The notes beneath the pieces were generated by a model. That model had not been told where the DNA came from. It ran no database searches and saw nothing but the letters and a program-made list of their open reading frames with translations. A stretch of 64,000 bases of DNA. Origin: Pigmentiphaga sp. GTDB lineage: Bacteria; Pseudomonadota; Gammaproteobacteria; Burkholderiales; Burkholderiaceae_B. The stretch lies in assembly GCA_023228945.1 (NCBI GenBank), contig JALOAI010000001.1, forward strand, positions 62,001-126,000. The letters run 5' to 3'. Positions 11,466-20,146 of this stretch are shown here, one piece after another. The first letter of the stretch is position 1. Every line of letters begins with the position of its first letter. The position numbers and the translations under genes are program-made.

Positions 11466-11494
11466 TTATAGGGACGACGATGGTGTCTTTCAAG
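11465..11494 (-). promoter_or_regulatory. groES: groESL promoter with overlapping sigma70 and sigma32 features
   Basis: On the minus strand TTGAAA (11488-11493) and a consensus TATAAT (11465-11470) are spaced by exactly 17 bp. The same bases read CTTGAAA and CCCTATAAT, which also resemble the sigma32 -35 (CTTGAAA) and -10 (CCCCATnT) boxes. The CIRCE element overlaps the downstream end of the promoter, so HrcA repression and heat-shock sigma activation may both act here. Confidence 0.85.
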
Positions 11495-11544
11495 TGGTCT
11501 TTTGCGGGCGGGCGGAATTTGCCGCGATGAGGCGACGCGAAGCG

Positions 11545-11575
11545 CTCCAGGCGGATCGTTGCGATCCGCCTGGAG
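11545..11575. terminator. perfect 13-bp stem hairpin between a Bug gene and groES
   Basis: CTCCAGGCGGATC and GATCCGCCTGGAG pair perfectly around a five-base loop. It lies about 110 bp downstream of the Bug gene stop and upstream of the groES promoter, both leftward. No T run follows, so intrinsic termination is uncertain; it may insulate groESL from readthrough or protect the mRNA 3' end. The rest of 11374-11684 holds only the groES promoter and CIRCE. Confidence 0.55.
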
Positions 11576-11684
11576 GCGGGAGGAGGACGGCGGGCTGTCG
11601 CGATGGGGGCGACGAATCGGCGCCGCCGCGGCTCGGGCGGCGCCGGGTGGAGCGCGGCGCAAAGGGCGCGCCGCATCCAAGGCA

Positions 11685-12656
11685 TTACTCAACCGTAATG
11701 TTGGCCTGTTGCACGACCTTGGCCCACTTCTCGGATTGAGTGTCGACCCAGTCGGTGGCGGCCTGGCGGCCGGCGAAAGGCGGGCGTATGCCCAGGCTGG
11801 CAAGCCGTTCCTGGAATGCCTCGTCCTGGAAGACTTCGCCAAGGACTTCTTCCCAGCGATCGACGATGGCATCGGGCGTTTCGGCGGGCATCAACACCAG
11901 GTAGGCGAAGCGGGCATCGAAATCCCGCAGGCCGGCCTGCTGGTTTTCGGCGACGGCGGGGACATCGGGCAGCGCCGGGTCACGCTCCTGGCCCGAGACG
12001 GCCAGCGCGACGAGCTTGCCTTGCTGGATATGGGGCAGGACGCCCGGGATGGCGAGAAACCCGGTCTCGACCTGGCCGCCAAGCAGGTCGTTGGTTGCCT
12101 GCGCATTGCCGCGATAGGGAATATGCGTGAGATCCAAGTCCGCCGCTTGATTGAACATCTCGAAGGTCAGGTGTCCCGGGCTGGCGCTTCCCGCGGTGGC
12201 GTAAGCCATGGGGTTGGCCTTGGCCTGGGCCAGGAGGGCATCCAGCGTTGGGACTTCCAGTTCCGGACGCACCACCATCACCTGGCCGAACGCACCCGCC
12301 AGGGCCACCGGCCGGAAATCCTTGATGGGGTCGAACGGCATGCTGGGATACACATGCGGATTGACGGTGGCCAGGGTATCGGTGGTGATGAGCAGGGTGT
12401 AGCCGTCCGGCTTGGCCCGTGCCACGGCGCCCGCGCCGATGTTGCCGGCGGCGCCGGGGCGGTTTTCGACGATCACGGATTGGCCCAGCAGCCGGCTGGC
12501 GTGCTGTGCGATGAGGCGAGCCTCGATATCCAGGGGGCCGCCGGCGGTGAAGTTGACGACGAGGGTGATGGGCTTGCTGGGATACTCGGCGTGAGCATTC
12601 GGCGCGGCCAATAAAAGGGCGAGGCTGGCGCCGGCCAGCAGGGAACGAGCAAACAT
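11685..12656 (-). CDS. Bug-family tripartite tricarboxylate transporter substrate-binding protein
   Basis: Periplasmic solute receptor (323 residues). The ATG at 12656 is preferred over one three codons upstream because TGGAG then sits nine bases before it. Signal peptide: MFARSLLAG..., hydrophobic core, cleavage after AHA. Family landmarks: ITLVVNFTAGGPLDIEARL, VIVENRPGAAGNIGAG, MPFDPIKDFRPV, LTHIPYRGNAQATNDLLGG. Divergent from a LysR gene that probably controls it. No TctAB partner in the window; ligand unknown. Confidence 0.95.
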   Translation of the reverse strand: MFARSLLAGASLALLLAAPNAHAEYPSKPITLVVNFTAGGPLDIEARLIAQHASRLLGQSVIVENRPGAAGNIGAGAVARAKPDGYTLLITTDTLATVNPHVYPSMPFDPIKDFRPVALAGAFGQVMVVRPELEVPTLDALLAQAKANPMAYATAGSASPGHLTFEMFNQAADLDLTHIPYRGNAQATNDLLGGQVETGFLAIPGVLPHIQQGKLVALAVSGQERDPALPDVPAVAENQQAGLRDFDARFAYLVLMPAETPDAIVDRWEEVLGEVFQDEAFQERLASLGIRPPFAGRQAATDWVDTQSEKWAKVVQQANITVE

Positions 12657-12883
12657 ACGAAACATCTCCAGGGGTGCGTGTGCTGAAGGGCGGGATCGGG
12701 CCGGGGGCTGATGCCGTAGCCATGGAATGCCCGAGCGGCATCGGCGGCGTCCGCGAGCCAGTGCCGATGAAAGGCGCTGCCCGCTTGGACCCCCCGCGTG
12801 CCGGCCTTGGCCGGGAGCGGATGGCAGCTATCCAGTATGTCTGTTTGGCATATAAATAAAAAATGAAATATTCTTGGATATAG

Positions 12884-12899
12884 ATAACCTTTCTGTTAT
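12884..12899. promoter_or_regulatory. LysR-type operator candidate
   Basis: ATAAC-N6-GTTAT, perfect 5-bp arms, 14 bp upstream of the LysR start at 12914 in an AT-rich divergent region (12657-12913). Length and spacing resemble LysR T-N11-A sites. Confidence 0.45.
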
Positions 12900-12913
12900 G
12901 GCTATAGAAACTT

Positions 12914-13876
12914 ATGCGCGCCACAAACTGGACCCACCGCATCCGCTTGCGTCACCTCGAGCTGTTGTTGCGCTTGTGCGAGACGCGTAATCTCAGCAAG
13001 GTGGCCGAAGAGTTGAACATCACGCAGCCGGCCCTTTCCAAGCGGCTCAAAGACCTGGAAGCCGATCTCGGCCTCTTGCTGTTCGAGAGGCATGCCAAGG
13101 GCGTGATACCCACGGCGGGTGCCTTGGAACTTGCCGAGCATGCCCGCGGCATCATCGGGCGGCTGGACAATGCCCAGATCGTCATGGAGCAAGTGGCCAG
13201 CGGCGCGGCCGGTTATTTGTCGGTGGGCTTCTCGCCCGTCGTGGCGCCGGTGTTGTTACCGGCCAGCATCCGCCGGTTCCGGAAGGCCTATCCCCGGATG
13301 GTCGTCCGGGTGGCGGAGGCCACGCTGGATCTGCTGCTGCCGCAGTTGCACGAAGGCCGTTTCGACATTCTCGTCGGCCGCCTGGAAGAGCATGCCCTGC
13401 CGGGAGGGTTGCGCTGCGAGGCGCTGTATGCCGAACCCGTTTGCCTGACGGTGGCGCCCGAGCACCCGCTGGCCGGACGCCGCGAGGTGGGGTGGGCGGA
13501 AGTGCGCGACTTCCCCTGGATCTCGCCGGAGCCCTCGACTCCCTTGCGGATCCGGGTCGATTACGAACTGGCGCTGGCAGGGGAGCCCCATCCCTGGCAT
13601 CAAATCCAGTCTTCGTCGGTACAAACGAACGTCGCGCTGCTGGCGGGTTCGGACTTGATCGCCCCGATGTCCCGCCGGCTGGCCGAACGGTTCCAGGAAC
13701 AGGGCTTGCTGAGTATTCTGCCGCTACGCATGAGCAGCCGGGGCGCGATCGGCATGATCTGGCGCGACGAAGACACCCAGTCCGAGTCCATGCGTTATTT
13801 CCTTGAAAGCCTGCGCGAAGCGGCGACCTCCACCAGCAAATGTTCCCAGCGGTCCAGAATCCCGGGCAGGGCATAG
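12914..13876 (+). CDS. LysR family transcriptional regulator
   Basis: Predicted activator/repressor of 320 residues. Winged HTH at residues 11-65 (LRLCETRNLSKVAEELNITQ, then PALSKRLKDLE), followed by the LysR effector-binding domain. The opening HLELLLRLCETRNLSK resembles the GbpR/CbnR-like group that begins with a longer N-terminus. Divergent from the Bug gene at 11685-12656, its likely target. Its last 82 bases overlap the convergent glycosyltransferase 3' end (13795-13876); the final 17 or so residues look unconserved and may be a run-on past an older stop. Confidence 0.93.
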   Translation: MRATNWTHRIRLRHLELLLRLCETRNLSKVAEELNITQPALSKRLKDLEADLGLLLFERHAKGVIPTAGALELAEHARGIIGRLDNAQIVMEQVASGAAGYLSVGFSPVVAPVLLPASIRRFRKAYPRMVVRVAEATLDLLLPQLHEGRFDILVGRLEEHALPGGLRCEALYAEPVCLTVAPEHPLAGRREVGWAEVRDFPWISPEPSTPLRIRVDYELALAGEPHPWHQIQSSSVQTNVALLAGSDLIAPMSRRLAERFQEQGLLSILPLRMSSRGAIGMIWRDEDTQSESMRYFLESLREAATSTSKCSQRSRIPGRA

Positions 13877-14910
13877 GCCTCGGCCGAGCACCGGGCGGCG
13901 GCGGCCATCGCAAGCAGCACCGACGGATTGCGCAAGGTATCGAGCAGCCCCGCCGCCAGCGCGGCCGGGTTCCCGGGCTCGCAAAGCAAACCGTTTCGGC
14001 CAGGCTGGATGACTTGCCGAGGCCCGTAGTCGCAATCAAAGGCGATCACCGGCAGGCCATGGGCAAGGGCTTCCAGCAGGACCAGGGGCAGGCCTTCGTG
14101 GCGGGAGCTGAGTATGAATGCCGCCGCCGCCGTGTAATGGCTGGCGAGATCGTCAGTGGCGGCAACGAAGGAGACCCGATCATCGAGCTGGAGTTGGGTG
14201 GCGAGTGCCGCCAGGGCCGCTCGCTCGGGCCCATCGCCGATGATCCGCAGATGATATTCCGGCAACTGGGGGCTCGCCTGCCGCCAGGCCTGGAGCAGGA
14301 GATCGTAGCCTTTCTGGGGCGTCAGTCGGCCCGCGGCGAGCAAAATCCGTGATTGCGCCACCTGGGCCAGTTGGCCGGCGGGTGGGATCTCCACCGGATT
14401 GGGCAGAACCTCCACCCGCGAAGCATAAGGACGATATTGGCCGGCTTGCTGGGCCGTCAGGGCGACGATGCCGTCGGCCCAGCCATAGAGACGCCGGCCC
14501 AACCAGCGGGTGATCGCGCCGAAGGCGTCGGGACTGTTGTGATCGCACAGGACGATGGCGGGGGAGCGGCGCCGCAGGCCGGGTAGGCGCCACGCCAGCA
14601 GCATGAGCAGGGCGCACCACGGGCCATTGGCAATCACCACGTCGGCCTCCCGGAGCGCCCGGAGCCGGCGCAGGCGCGGGAGGTCGCCCAGATAGCGCAG
14701 CAGGCGGGCGAGCCGGCCACGGGGGCTCAACGACCGCAGCGAATGACGCCGGATGCCGGCGTCGAGGGGATAGACCTCCCGCACTTTGCCGTGTCGAACC
14801 ACCAAGGCAACCTCGTGGCCGCGGTCGCGCCAGCCATTGGCCAGCATGGTGATCACCCGCTCGACGCCGCCGCGCTCCTGAAAATGATCGTAGAGTTGTA
14901 CGATTTTCAT
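13795..14910 (-). CDS. GT4-type glycosyltransferase
   Basis: Transfers a sugar to a surface-polysaccharide or lipid acceptor (371 residues). N-terminal half has the YDHFQERGGVERVI start typical of GT4 enzymes; the C-terminal half has LLAAGRLTPQKGYDLLLQAW and the donor-binding segment SSRHEGLPLVLLEALAHGLPVIAFD with the E-x7-E type spacing. The ATG at 14910 overlaps the stop of the upstream flippase gene by four bases (14907-14910). The pair probably adds or exports an O-antigen or exopolysaccharide unit, but no polymerase or other glycan genes lie nearby. Acceptor and donor unknown. Confidence 0.92.
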   Translation of the reverse strand: MKIVQLYDHFQERGGVERVITMLANGWRDRGHEVALVVRHGKVREVYPLDAGIRRHSLRSLSPRGRLARLLRYLGDLPRLRRLRALREADVVIANGPWCALLMLLAWRLPGLRRRSPAIVLCDHNSPDAFGAITRWLGRRLYGWADGIVALTAQQAGQYRPYASRVEVLPNPVEIPPAGQLAQVAQSRILLAAGRLTPQKGYDLLLQAWRQASPQLPEYHLRIIGDGPERAALAALATQLQLDDRVSFVAATDDLASHYTAAAAFILSSRHEGLPLVLLEALAHGLPVIAFDCDYGPRQVIQPGRNGLLCEPGNPAALAAGLLDTLRNPSVLLAMAAAARCSAEAYALPGILDRWEHLLVEVAASRRLSRK

Positions 14911-16163
14911 GCTTGCGGTCCATGTGCGGCAAAGCGGCTGCCGCGCAGGCGCCAGATCGCCCAGGCGCCGGCCAGGAGGCTGGCGCTGTAGCCCAGTCCG
15001 ATGGCGAGGGGTCCCCGCGTCCAGGAGTCTGCCGGATTCAGAATGAGGGCGAGGTAGCAGACGGCGACGCCAAGCAGCCACTTGGCCATCACCATGCGGT
15101 GCCGCTGGGCACGGATCAGGATCGGATCGAGCGCGAGCGCGGCGAAGCCTGGCAGCAAAACCAGGGCCGATCCCGCCAGCATGCTGCTCGCAGGGGCAAA
15201 GGCCGCACCGAAGATGAGCGGCACGATCCAGGGCGCCAGCAAGGCCAGAGCCGCCGCCGCGGCGGCGCCGAGGGCAAGCACGACGCCGGCGAAGCGCGGC
15301 ACCAGCGTGCCGATCGGCGCCGTGGCGCGATAGACCAGCGAAGGCGCGAGCGCCGCGATGGCCACGGGGCCGAAGAACCAGGCGGAGTCCACCAGCGTCA
15401 TGGCGGCGGTATATTGTCCATATATTGAAGGGTCGAGCACGTTGGCCAGCAACAGGCGATCGAGCCGCTGCGCCAGCATCATCGCCATGATTGCGATCCA
15501 CACGACCACGCCTTGGCGCAGCAAACCGCGTAATTGGGGGGCGCTCCAGGGCCAGGTCCAGAAGGCGCCATGCTCGCGCACCTGCCGGTGCAACAGGCAG
15601 GCGGTCACGAGATACTCAACCGCGTAGACCAAGGCAAAGTAGGTCAGGCCAGCACCCCAGGCCGCGCCCAGCAGCACCGCCGCCAGCTTGAACAGCGAGG
15701 ATGCCAGCCGGATTCCCGCCACCACGCGGGTGTCCTGCCGCACTTCGCGAATCAGCCGCAGCGTGTTGAAGGGTTCGGCAACCAGCAGCGCAGCTGCCAA
15801 CAGCACCAGCGGCAAGCGCAAATCGGCGTTGGGCTGCGCCAGTGCCCAGAGCGCCATGGCGAGGAATGCCAGGCCCGACACGGCAAGTCTGGCCCGAAAG
15901 ACCGAACCCAATACCGTGCGCCTGCCCGACTCCGTGGCTTGGGCGGCGAGGGTGGGCGCAGCCACCTCCGAGCCCGCCATCAGGGCGATCGAAGAGAACA
16001 CGAACAGAGCAGCCAGCGCGTACTGGAAGTCGCCAAAGGCGGCGACGCCCAGAGTCTGGGCCACGGCGCCCACCGTGATCACCGACACGCCGAGTTGTAA
16101 TAGCTTTTCAGTGATCAGCCAAGCCAGGCTGTGCAGGCCGCGATGGCGTTGTGGGGAGTTCAT
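14907..16163 (-). CDS. polysaccharide flippase (MOP/Wzx-like membrane protein)
   Basis: Integral membrane protein of 418 residues with about 12 hydrophobic segments spread over the whole length. Arrangement and length match the MOP superfamily flippases that move lipid-linked oligosaccharides across the inner membrane. Landmarks: LAWLITEKLLQLGVSVITVG at the N-terminus and QRLDRLLLANVLDPSIYGQY in the middle, typical of this family. MNSPQRHRG at 16163 is chosen as start because it precedes the first conserved membrane helix; upstream frame is low-complexity. No strong ribosome site is seen, so the start is uncertain. Coupled to the glycosyltransferase downstream. Confidence 0.85.
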   Translation of the reverse strand: MNSPQRHRGLHSLAWLITEKLLQLGVSVITVGAVAQTLGVAAFGDFQYALAALFVFSSIALMAGSEVAAPTLAAQATESGRRTVLGSVFRARLAVSGLAFLAMALWALAQPNADLRLPLVLLAAALLVAEPFNTLRLIREVRQDTRVVAGIRLASSLFKLAAVLLGAAWGAGLTYFALVYAVEYLVTACLLHRQVREHGAFWTWPWSAPQLRGLLRQGVVVWIAIMAMMLAQRLDRLLLANVLDPSIYGQYTAAMTLVDSAWFFGPVAIAALAPSLVYRATAPIGTLVPRFAGVVLALGAAAAAALALLAPWIVPLIFGAAFAPASSMLAGSALVLLPGFAALALDPILIRAQRHRMVMAKWLLGVAVCYLALILNPADSWTRGPLAIGLGYSASLLAGAWAIWRLRGSRFAAHGPQA

Positions 16164-16486
16164 CCGGGGGTGGCTCTTTGTGTTCGTGTGGGGACCAAGA
16201 TGGCGGATAGATCGTGAAGAGCTCCGGCCTGTCGGGGGAGCATCACCCTTCAGTGGAGCCTTGGCCTCGCTTGCCTCGCAGTGCGCGGCAAGGCAAGCGC
16301 TTGGGCGCGGAGTCAAGCCCGGGATTATCCCCTGTTCTTTTACGTCACAAGATCGTGGCGCGGGCGTTGACAGTCCAGAATGGCCGTTGGTAATCTTGTC
16401 CAGACGTCCGGATGTATTTCAAGGCGTATCAATTTCAAGTGCAGACTCTCCGGCTTCCCGCCGATTCATTCTCAGGAGACCACTCC
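16164..16486. other. 323-bp divergent intergenic region
   Basis: Separates the flippase (leftward) from a Bug gene (rightward). It contains an imperfectly placed 8-bp inverted repeat, GCTTGCCT (16269-16276) with AGGCAAGC (16291-16298), and the CAGGAG ribosome site of the Bug gene. No RNA gene or small coding frame is convincing. Confidence 0.5.
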
Positions 16487-17461
16487 ATGTTCAAGCTCGT
16501 GCGCACGCTCGCCGCCGCGGCGGCGTGCATCGCCATGGCGACCCCCGCCTTGGTCCAGGCCGCCTATCCCGATCGTCCGGTGCGGCTCATCGTACCGTAT
16601 CCCCCCGGCGCGTCCACCGACACCATTGCCCGCCTGGTGGCCGAGCACATGAGCAAGACGCTGGGGCAACCCATCGTGGTGGAGAACCGGGGCGGGGCGA
16701 GCGGCACGATCGGCTCGACCACGGTGGCTCACGCCGCGCCCGACGGCTATACCTTCGGCATGGGCACCGACGGCAGCCATGCCACCTCGCCCCACCTGAT
16801 GAAGGCCAAGCCCTACGATCCGATCCGCGACTTCACGCCGATTACGATGGCGGTCAAGAACATTCTCGTCCTGGTGGCCAACAACGACTTCCCGCCCAAG
16901 AATGTGGCGGAACTCGTCACCTACGCCAAGGAACATCCCGAACAGCAACTGTCCTATGGCAGTTCGGGCCTGGCGTCGCCTCATTTCCTGGCGGGTGCGC
17001 TGCTCGGGCAAATGACCGATATCGATTTCATCCACGTACCCTACAAGGGCGGCAGTCAGGCGGTGGTGGACGTCTTGGGTGGTCAGATTCCCCTGGCGTT
17101 CTCGAGCATGGCCACGGTCGAGCCCCAGATCCGCAGCGGCAAGCTCAAGGCGCTGGGCGTGACCGAACGCGAGCGCTATTCGGGCACGCCGGATATTCCG
17201 GCGATTGCCGAATCCCTGCCGGGTTTCGAAATGGATTCATGGCTGGCATTCTTCGGGCCGGCGAACATGAATCCCGAAGCCCTGGAAAAGTTGAATAGCG
17301 CCTTGGTCGCGGCGATCAATGATCCCGCGATTCGGGAGCAACTGCTGGCCGCGGGCATGGTTCCGGTTGCCAATTCGCCGCGGGAGTTCGCCGAGATTCT
17401 CAAGGCCGACGTGGCCAAGCGCGGCAAACTGATCCAGGAGGCGGGCATCGAGCCGCAGTAG
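16487..17461 (+). CDS. Bug-family tripartite tricarboxylate transporter substrate-binding protein
   Basis: Periplasmic solute receptor (324 residues). ATG 16487 has CAGGAG upstream at about 8 nt. Signal peptide MFKLVRTLAAAAACIAMA with cleavage after VQA. Family landmarks: VRLIVPYPPGASTDTIARL, PIVVENRGGASGTIGS, IDFIHVPYKGGSQAVVDVLGG, WLAFFGPANMNPEALEKLN. Stands alone, without regulator or TctAB genes next to it. Its last 62 bases overlap the convergent 3' end of pbpC (17400-17461). Confidence 0.95.
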   Translation: MFKLVRTLAAAAACIAMATPALVQAAYPDRPVRLIVPYPPGASTDTIARLVAEHMSKTLGQPIVVENRGGASGTIGSTTVAHAAPDGYTFGMGTDGSHATSPHLMKAKPYDPIRDFTPITMAVKNILVLVANNDFPPKNVAELVTYAKEHPEQQLSYGSSGLASPHFLAGALLGQMTDIDFIHVPYKGGSQAVVDVLGGQIPLAFSSMATVEPQIRSGKLKALGVTERERYSGTPDIPAIAESLPGFEMDSWLAFFGPANMNPEALEKLNSALVAAINDPAIREQLLAAGMVPVANSPREFAEILKADVAKRGKLIQEAGIEPQ

Positions 17462-19853
17462 CGGACCGGTGCGACTTTATGCGGTATGGCATGGCCGGCG
17501 GCGCCGCCAGCGTAAAGGTCGCGGCCTGATGGCGGCCATCGGCGTCCATCACCGCCAGGCGATGCCGGCCGGGCTGTCGTACCTCCAGTACGGAGCGCGC
17601 CGCGGTGGCGGCGAGCTGGCGTCCGTCCAGCCACCAGCGATAGGGTGCGGTGCCGCCCGTGACTTCAAGCGACAGGCGGACGCCGTTGGCCCCCGGCGCC
17701 GCCTGCAGCCAGCCATCGTCGACCACGCCGTGCAGCGCCAGGCGAGATGCCGGTGGCGGCGGCGCGCATCCCGGGGCCCAGGGCAGGCCCGACCACGGAC
17801 CGGTTTCCAGCTCGACGACCCAGGGGGCCAGCGCCTGTGGCCAACGGGTGATCGCTCCCGCCTTCACGTCATCGGTAAACGCCGCGCACCCCGGTCGAAC
17901 GCGGACGGCGGCCTCCTCGCGGACCCAGGCGGGCATCAACAGGGGCTGGCCACTGCGATCCGGCAGCGTGGGTGGAGCCGTCCCGGCCAGGAGCCAGGCG
18001 CGCCGCCGTTCGGCGCATTGGGCTGCCGGTAGCGCCTGTTCCCGCAAGCCCAGCGGCCAACAGATGATGGCGGATTCGACGCCGCTTGGACGTGGCGCCG
18101 CGCGATGGCGACGGGGCAGATTGCGGGCGATGTCTTGCCAAAGCGGCGCGGCGCTGGTGGCGCCGACGTGGCCGGGGTTGGGCGTGCCGTCGGGCCGTCC
18201 CACCCAGACGGCGAGCGTATAGTCGTCGGCAACGCCGGCCGCCCAGGCATCCCGGAAGCCGAAGCTGGTGCCGGTCTTCCAGGCCATGCCGCGCGGCTGC
18301 GGCCGTCCGGGCAGGCCGCGCTCCAGCATGTCGCGCACGATGTAGGCGGCGCCGGGGCTCATCAGCCGCCGTTCCCGCGGCGGTTCGCCCGACAGCAGCC
18401 GCGGCGTGCCGGCCATGCCGGCCGCGCCCAGGGCGCGATAGGCGCCGGCGAGATCCCACAGCGTGGTGGCGACGCCGCCGAGGATCAGGCTGAGGTTGGG
18501 CGCCGCGCCTGCGGGATAGCGCAAACGCAGACCGGCGTGATTCCAGGCGGCATCGACGCTTGCCGGACCGAGCCGGTCGAGCAGATCGACGGCGGGAACA
18601 TTCAGCGAGCGCGCCAGGGCTTCGGCGGCAGCCACGGGGCCTTGGAAACTGGCCTGGAAGTTGCCTGGCCGATAGCCGTCGAAGGACTGGGGAGCGTCGA
18701 CCAGCAGGCTCTGCGAGTGGATCAGGCCGCGATCCAGCGCCAGCGCATACAGAAAAGGCTTGAGAGCGGAACCCGGCGAGCGCCAGGCATGCACCATGTC
18801 GAGATAGCCGGAGCGGGCCTCCGAACCATAGTCGGCGGAACCGGCATACGCCAGCACCGATAGATCCGTACTGTCGAGGACGAGCACCGCGGCGCTGGCG
18901 TCGGCGGGCAACTGCCACAGACGCTGCCGCACCAGCCGTTCGATGGTGGCCTGAATGGCGGTGTCGAGGGTAGTCGAGACCACGGCCTCGTCCGGCTGCA
19001 GGCGGCGTGCCAGCTCGGCGGCCAGGGGCGCTCGGCGGGGCCGTGCCGGCGGTGGGGGGAGGATGGCTTCGAGTCGGGCGTCGGCAGCTTCGGCGGCAGT
19101 CAGGCGCCCGGTGCGCACCAAACGTTCCAGGACGCGGTCGCGCGCCTCGCGAGCGGCTTCGGGAAAGCGATCCGGCCGGGTCAGCGATGGCGCGCGCGGC
19201 AGGGCCGCCAGCAGGGCGGCTTCGGCGAACGTCAGTTGGCCGGGAGGCTTGCCCAGCCAATGTTCGCTGCCGGCGGCCACGCCTTCCCAGCGGCCACCCA
19301 TGGGTACGCGGTTGACATAGAGCCGCAGCAGCGTGCGTTTGTCGTGATGCCATTCCAATTGGAGGGCGCGCAGAATCTGGCGCAGCTTGGTTGCGACTCG
19401 CCGGGTATCCTGCTGTAGCGCGGGGTCGACCAGTCGCGCCAATTGCATGGTCAGGGTGGAGCCCCCCGACACGATGCGGCCCTGGCGCAGCCATTGCCAG
19501 GCGGCGCGGCCCAGGGCGTACGCATTGACGCCCGGATGCCACCAGAAGGCGCGGTCTTCGTAGGCGATCAGCGCGTCGAGGTATTCCGGTGCAATGGCGT
19601 CGAGCGCCACGGGCCGCCGCCAGGCGCCGTCGGCGGCCGGCCATTGGCGCAGCAAAACGCCATGCCGGTCGACCACGGCAGGCGAGGGCGGCGGCTCCAG
19701 CGGCGGCAGTGGATAACGGTGGTCCAGCCAGAGGGCGATGGCCGCCAAGAGCAGGCCGGACACCAGCACCCCGGCCAGCGCGCGCCGCCAGGCGTGCCTC
19801 CGTTCGTGAGGCGAGCGACCCACTGCGGGATCTCGAGCCCTTGGCGGCCCCAT
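17400..19853 (-). CDS. pbpC: penicillin-binding protein 1C (bifunctional peptidoglycan synthase)
   Basis: Class A PBP of 817 residues. Short cytoplasmic tail, one membrane anchor (about residues 25-43), glycosyltransferase domain with Glu99 in YEDRAFWWHPG and GGSTLTMQLARL, then a transpeptidase domain with Ser362-x-x-Lys365 in PGSALKP, SLN, and the Lys526 motif KTGTSFGFRD, and the PbpC C-terminal domain. ATG 19853 is chosen for its GAGG ribosome site; another in-frame ATG is at 19904. It follows the alpha-2-macroglobulin gene, a conserved pairing in proteobacteria thought to link peptidoglycan repair with protease defence. The C-terminal 20-30 residues overlap a convergent Bug gene and look unconserved. 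Confidence 0.95.
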   Translation of the reverse strand: MGPPRARDPAVGRSPHERRHAWRRALAGVLVSGLLLAAIALWLDHRYPLPPLEPPPSPAVVDRHGVLLRQWPAADGAWRRPVALDAIAPEYLDALIAYEDRAFWWHPGVNAYALGRAAWQWLRQGRIVSGGSTLTMQLARLVDPALQQDTRRVATKLRQILRALQLEWHHDKRTLLRLYVNRVPMGGRWEGVAAGSEHWLGKPPGQLTFAEAALLAALPRAPSLTRPDRFPEAAREARDRVLERLVRTGRLTAAEAADARLEAILPPPPARPRRAPLAAELARRLQPDEAVVSTTLDTAIQATIERLVRQRLWQLPADASAAVLVLDSTDLSVLAYAGSADYGSEARSGYLDMVHAWRSPGSALKPFLYALALDRGLIHSQSLLVDAPQSFDGYRPGNFQASFQGPVAAAEALARSLNVPAVDLLDRLGPASVDAAWNHAGLRLRYPAGAAPNLSLILGGVATTLWDLAGAYRALGAAGMAGTPRLLSGEPPRERRLMSPGAAYIVRDMLERGLPGRPQPRGMAWKTGTSFGFRDAWAAGVADDYTLAVWVGRPDGTPNPGHVGATSAAPLWQDIARNLPRRHRAAPRPSGVESAIICWPLGLREQALPAAQCAERRRAWLLAGTAPPTLPDRSGQPLLMPAWVREEAAVRVRPGCAAFTDDVKAGAITRWPQALAPWVVELETGPWSGLPWAPGCAPPPPASRLALHGVVDDGWLQAAPGANGVRLSLEVTGGTAPYRWWLDGRQLAATAARSVLEVRQPGRHRLAVMDADGRHQAATFTLAAPPAMPYRIKSHRSATAARCPPPGSVCRAWPRRP

Positions 19854-19870
19854 GGCGTTTCCCTCGCTGC

Positions 19871-20146
19871 TCACCCGGGAAATGGACTCCCGGTCGGGAG
19901 CCATCCATGAGGGCGGCCCGGCGCGCTGACGGTGCCCTCCGGTCGCTGCGCGACTTCCTCCCCGAGGGAGGATTCGCGCTTGGGGCGGCCCGGCGCGCTG
20001 ACGGTGCCCTCCGGTCGCTGCGCGACCTCCTCCCCGAGGGAGGATTCGCGCTTGGGGCGGCCCGGCGCGCTGACGGTGCCCTCCAGTCGCTTCGCGACCC
20101 CCTCCCCGAGGGAGGATTCGCGCTTGGGGCGGCCCGGCGCGCTCAT
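19871..20146 (-). CDS. repetitive small open frame between the macroglobulin gene and pbpC (uncertain)
   Basis: A 91-residue frame built of 24-residue repeats (unit contains SAPGRPKRESSLGEE). Its ATG overlaps the stop codon of the macroglobulin gene by four bases (20143-20146) and its stop lies 17 nt before the pbpC ATG, so it would be translationally coupled between them. It is entirely encoded by the 72-bp tandem repeat. The repeat length is a multiple of three, keeping the frame. There is no signal peptide or known domain. It may equally be a fortuitous frame in a non-coding repeat. Confidence 0.3.
   Translation of the reverse strand: MSAPGRPKRESSLGEGVAKRLEGTVSAPGRPKRESSLGEEVAQRPEGTVSAPGRPKRESSLGEEVAQRPEGTVSAPGRPHGWLPTGSPFPG
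19911..20143. repeat. 72-bp tandem repeat, three full copies plus a partial fourth
   Basis: Units start at 19911, 19983, 20055 and 20127 (the last 17 bp only). Copies 1 and 2 are almost identical; copy 3 has several substitutions. Each full unit holds a hairpin with stem TCCTCCC/GGGAGGA (first copy 19956-19972). It fills the whole interval between the macroglobulin gene and pbpC. Confidence 0.95.

Noticed and set aside
19911..20143. CRISPR-like array
   Set aside because: The repeats are directly adjacent 72-bp units with no unique spacers, and no cas genes are present.
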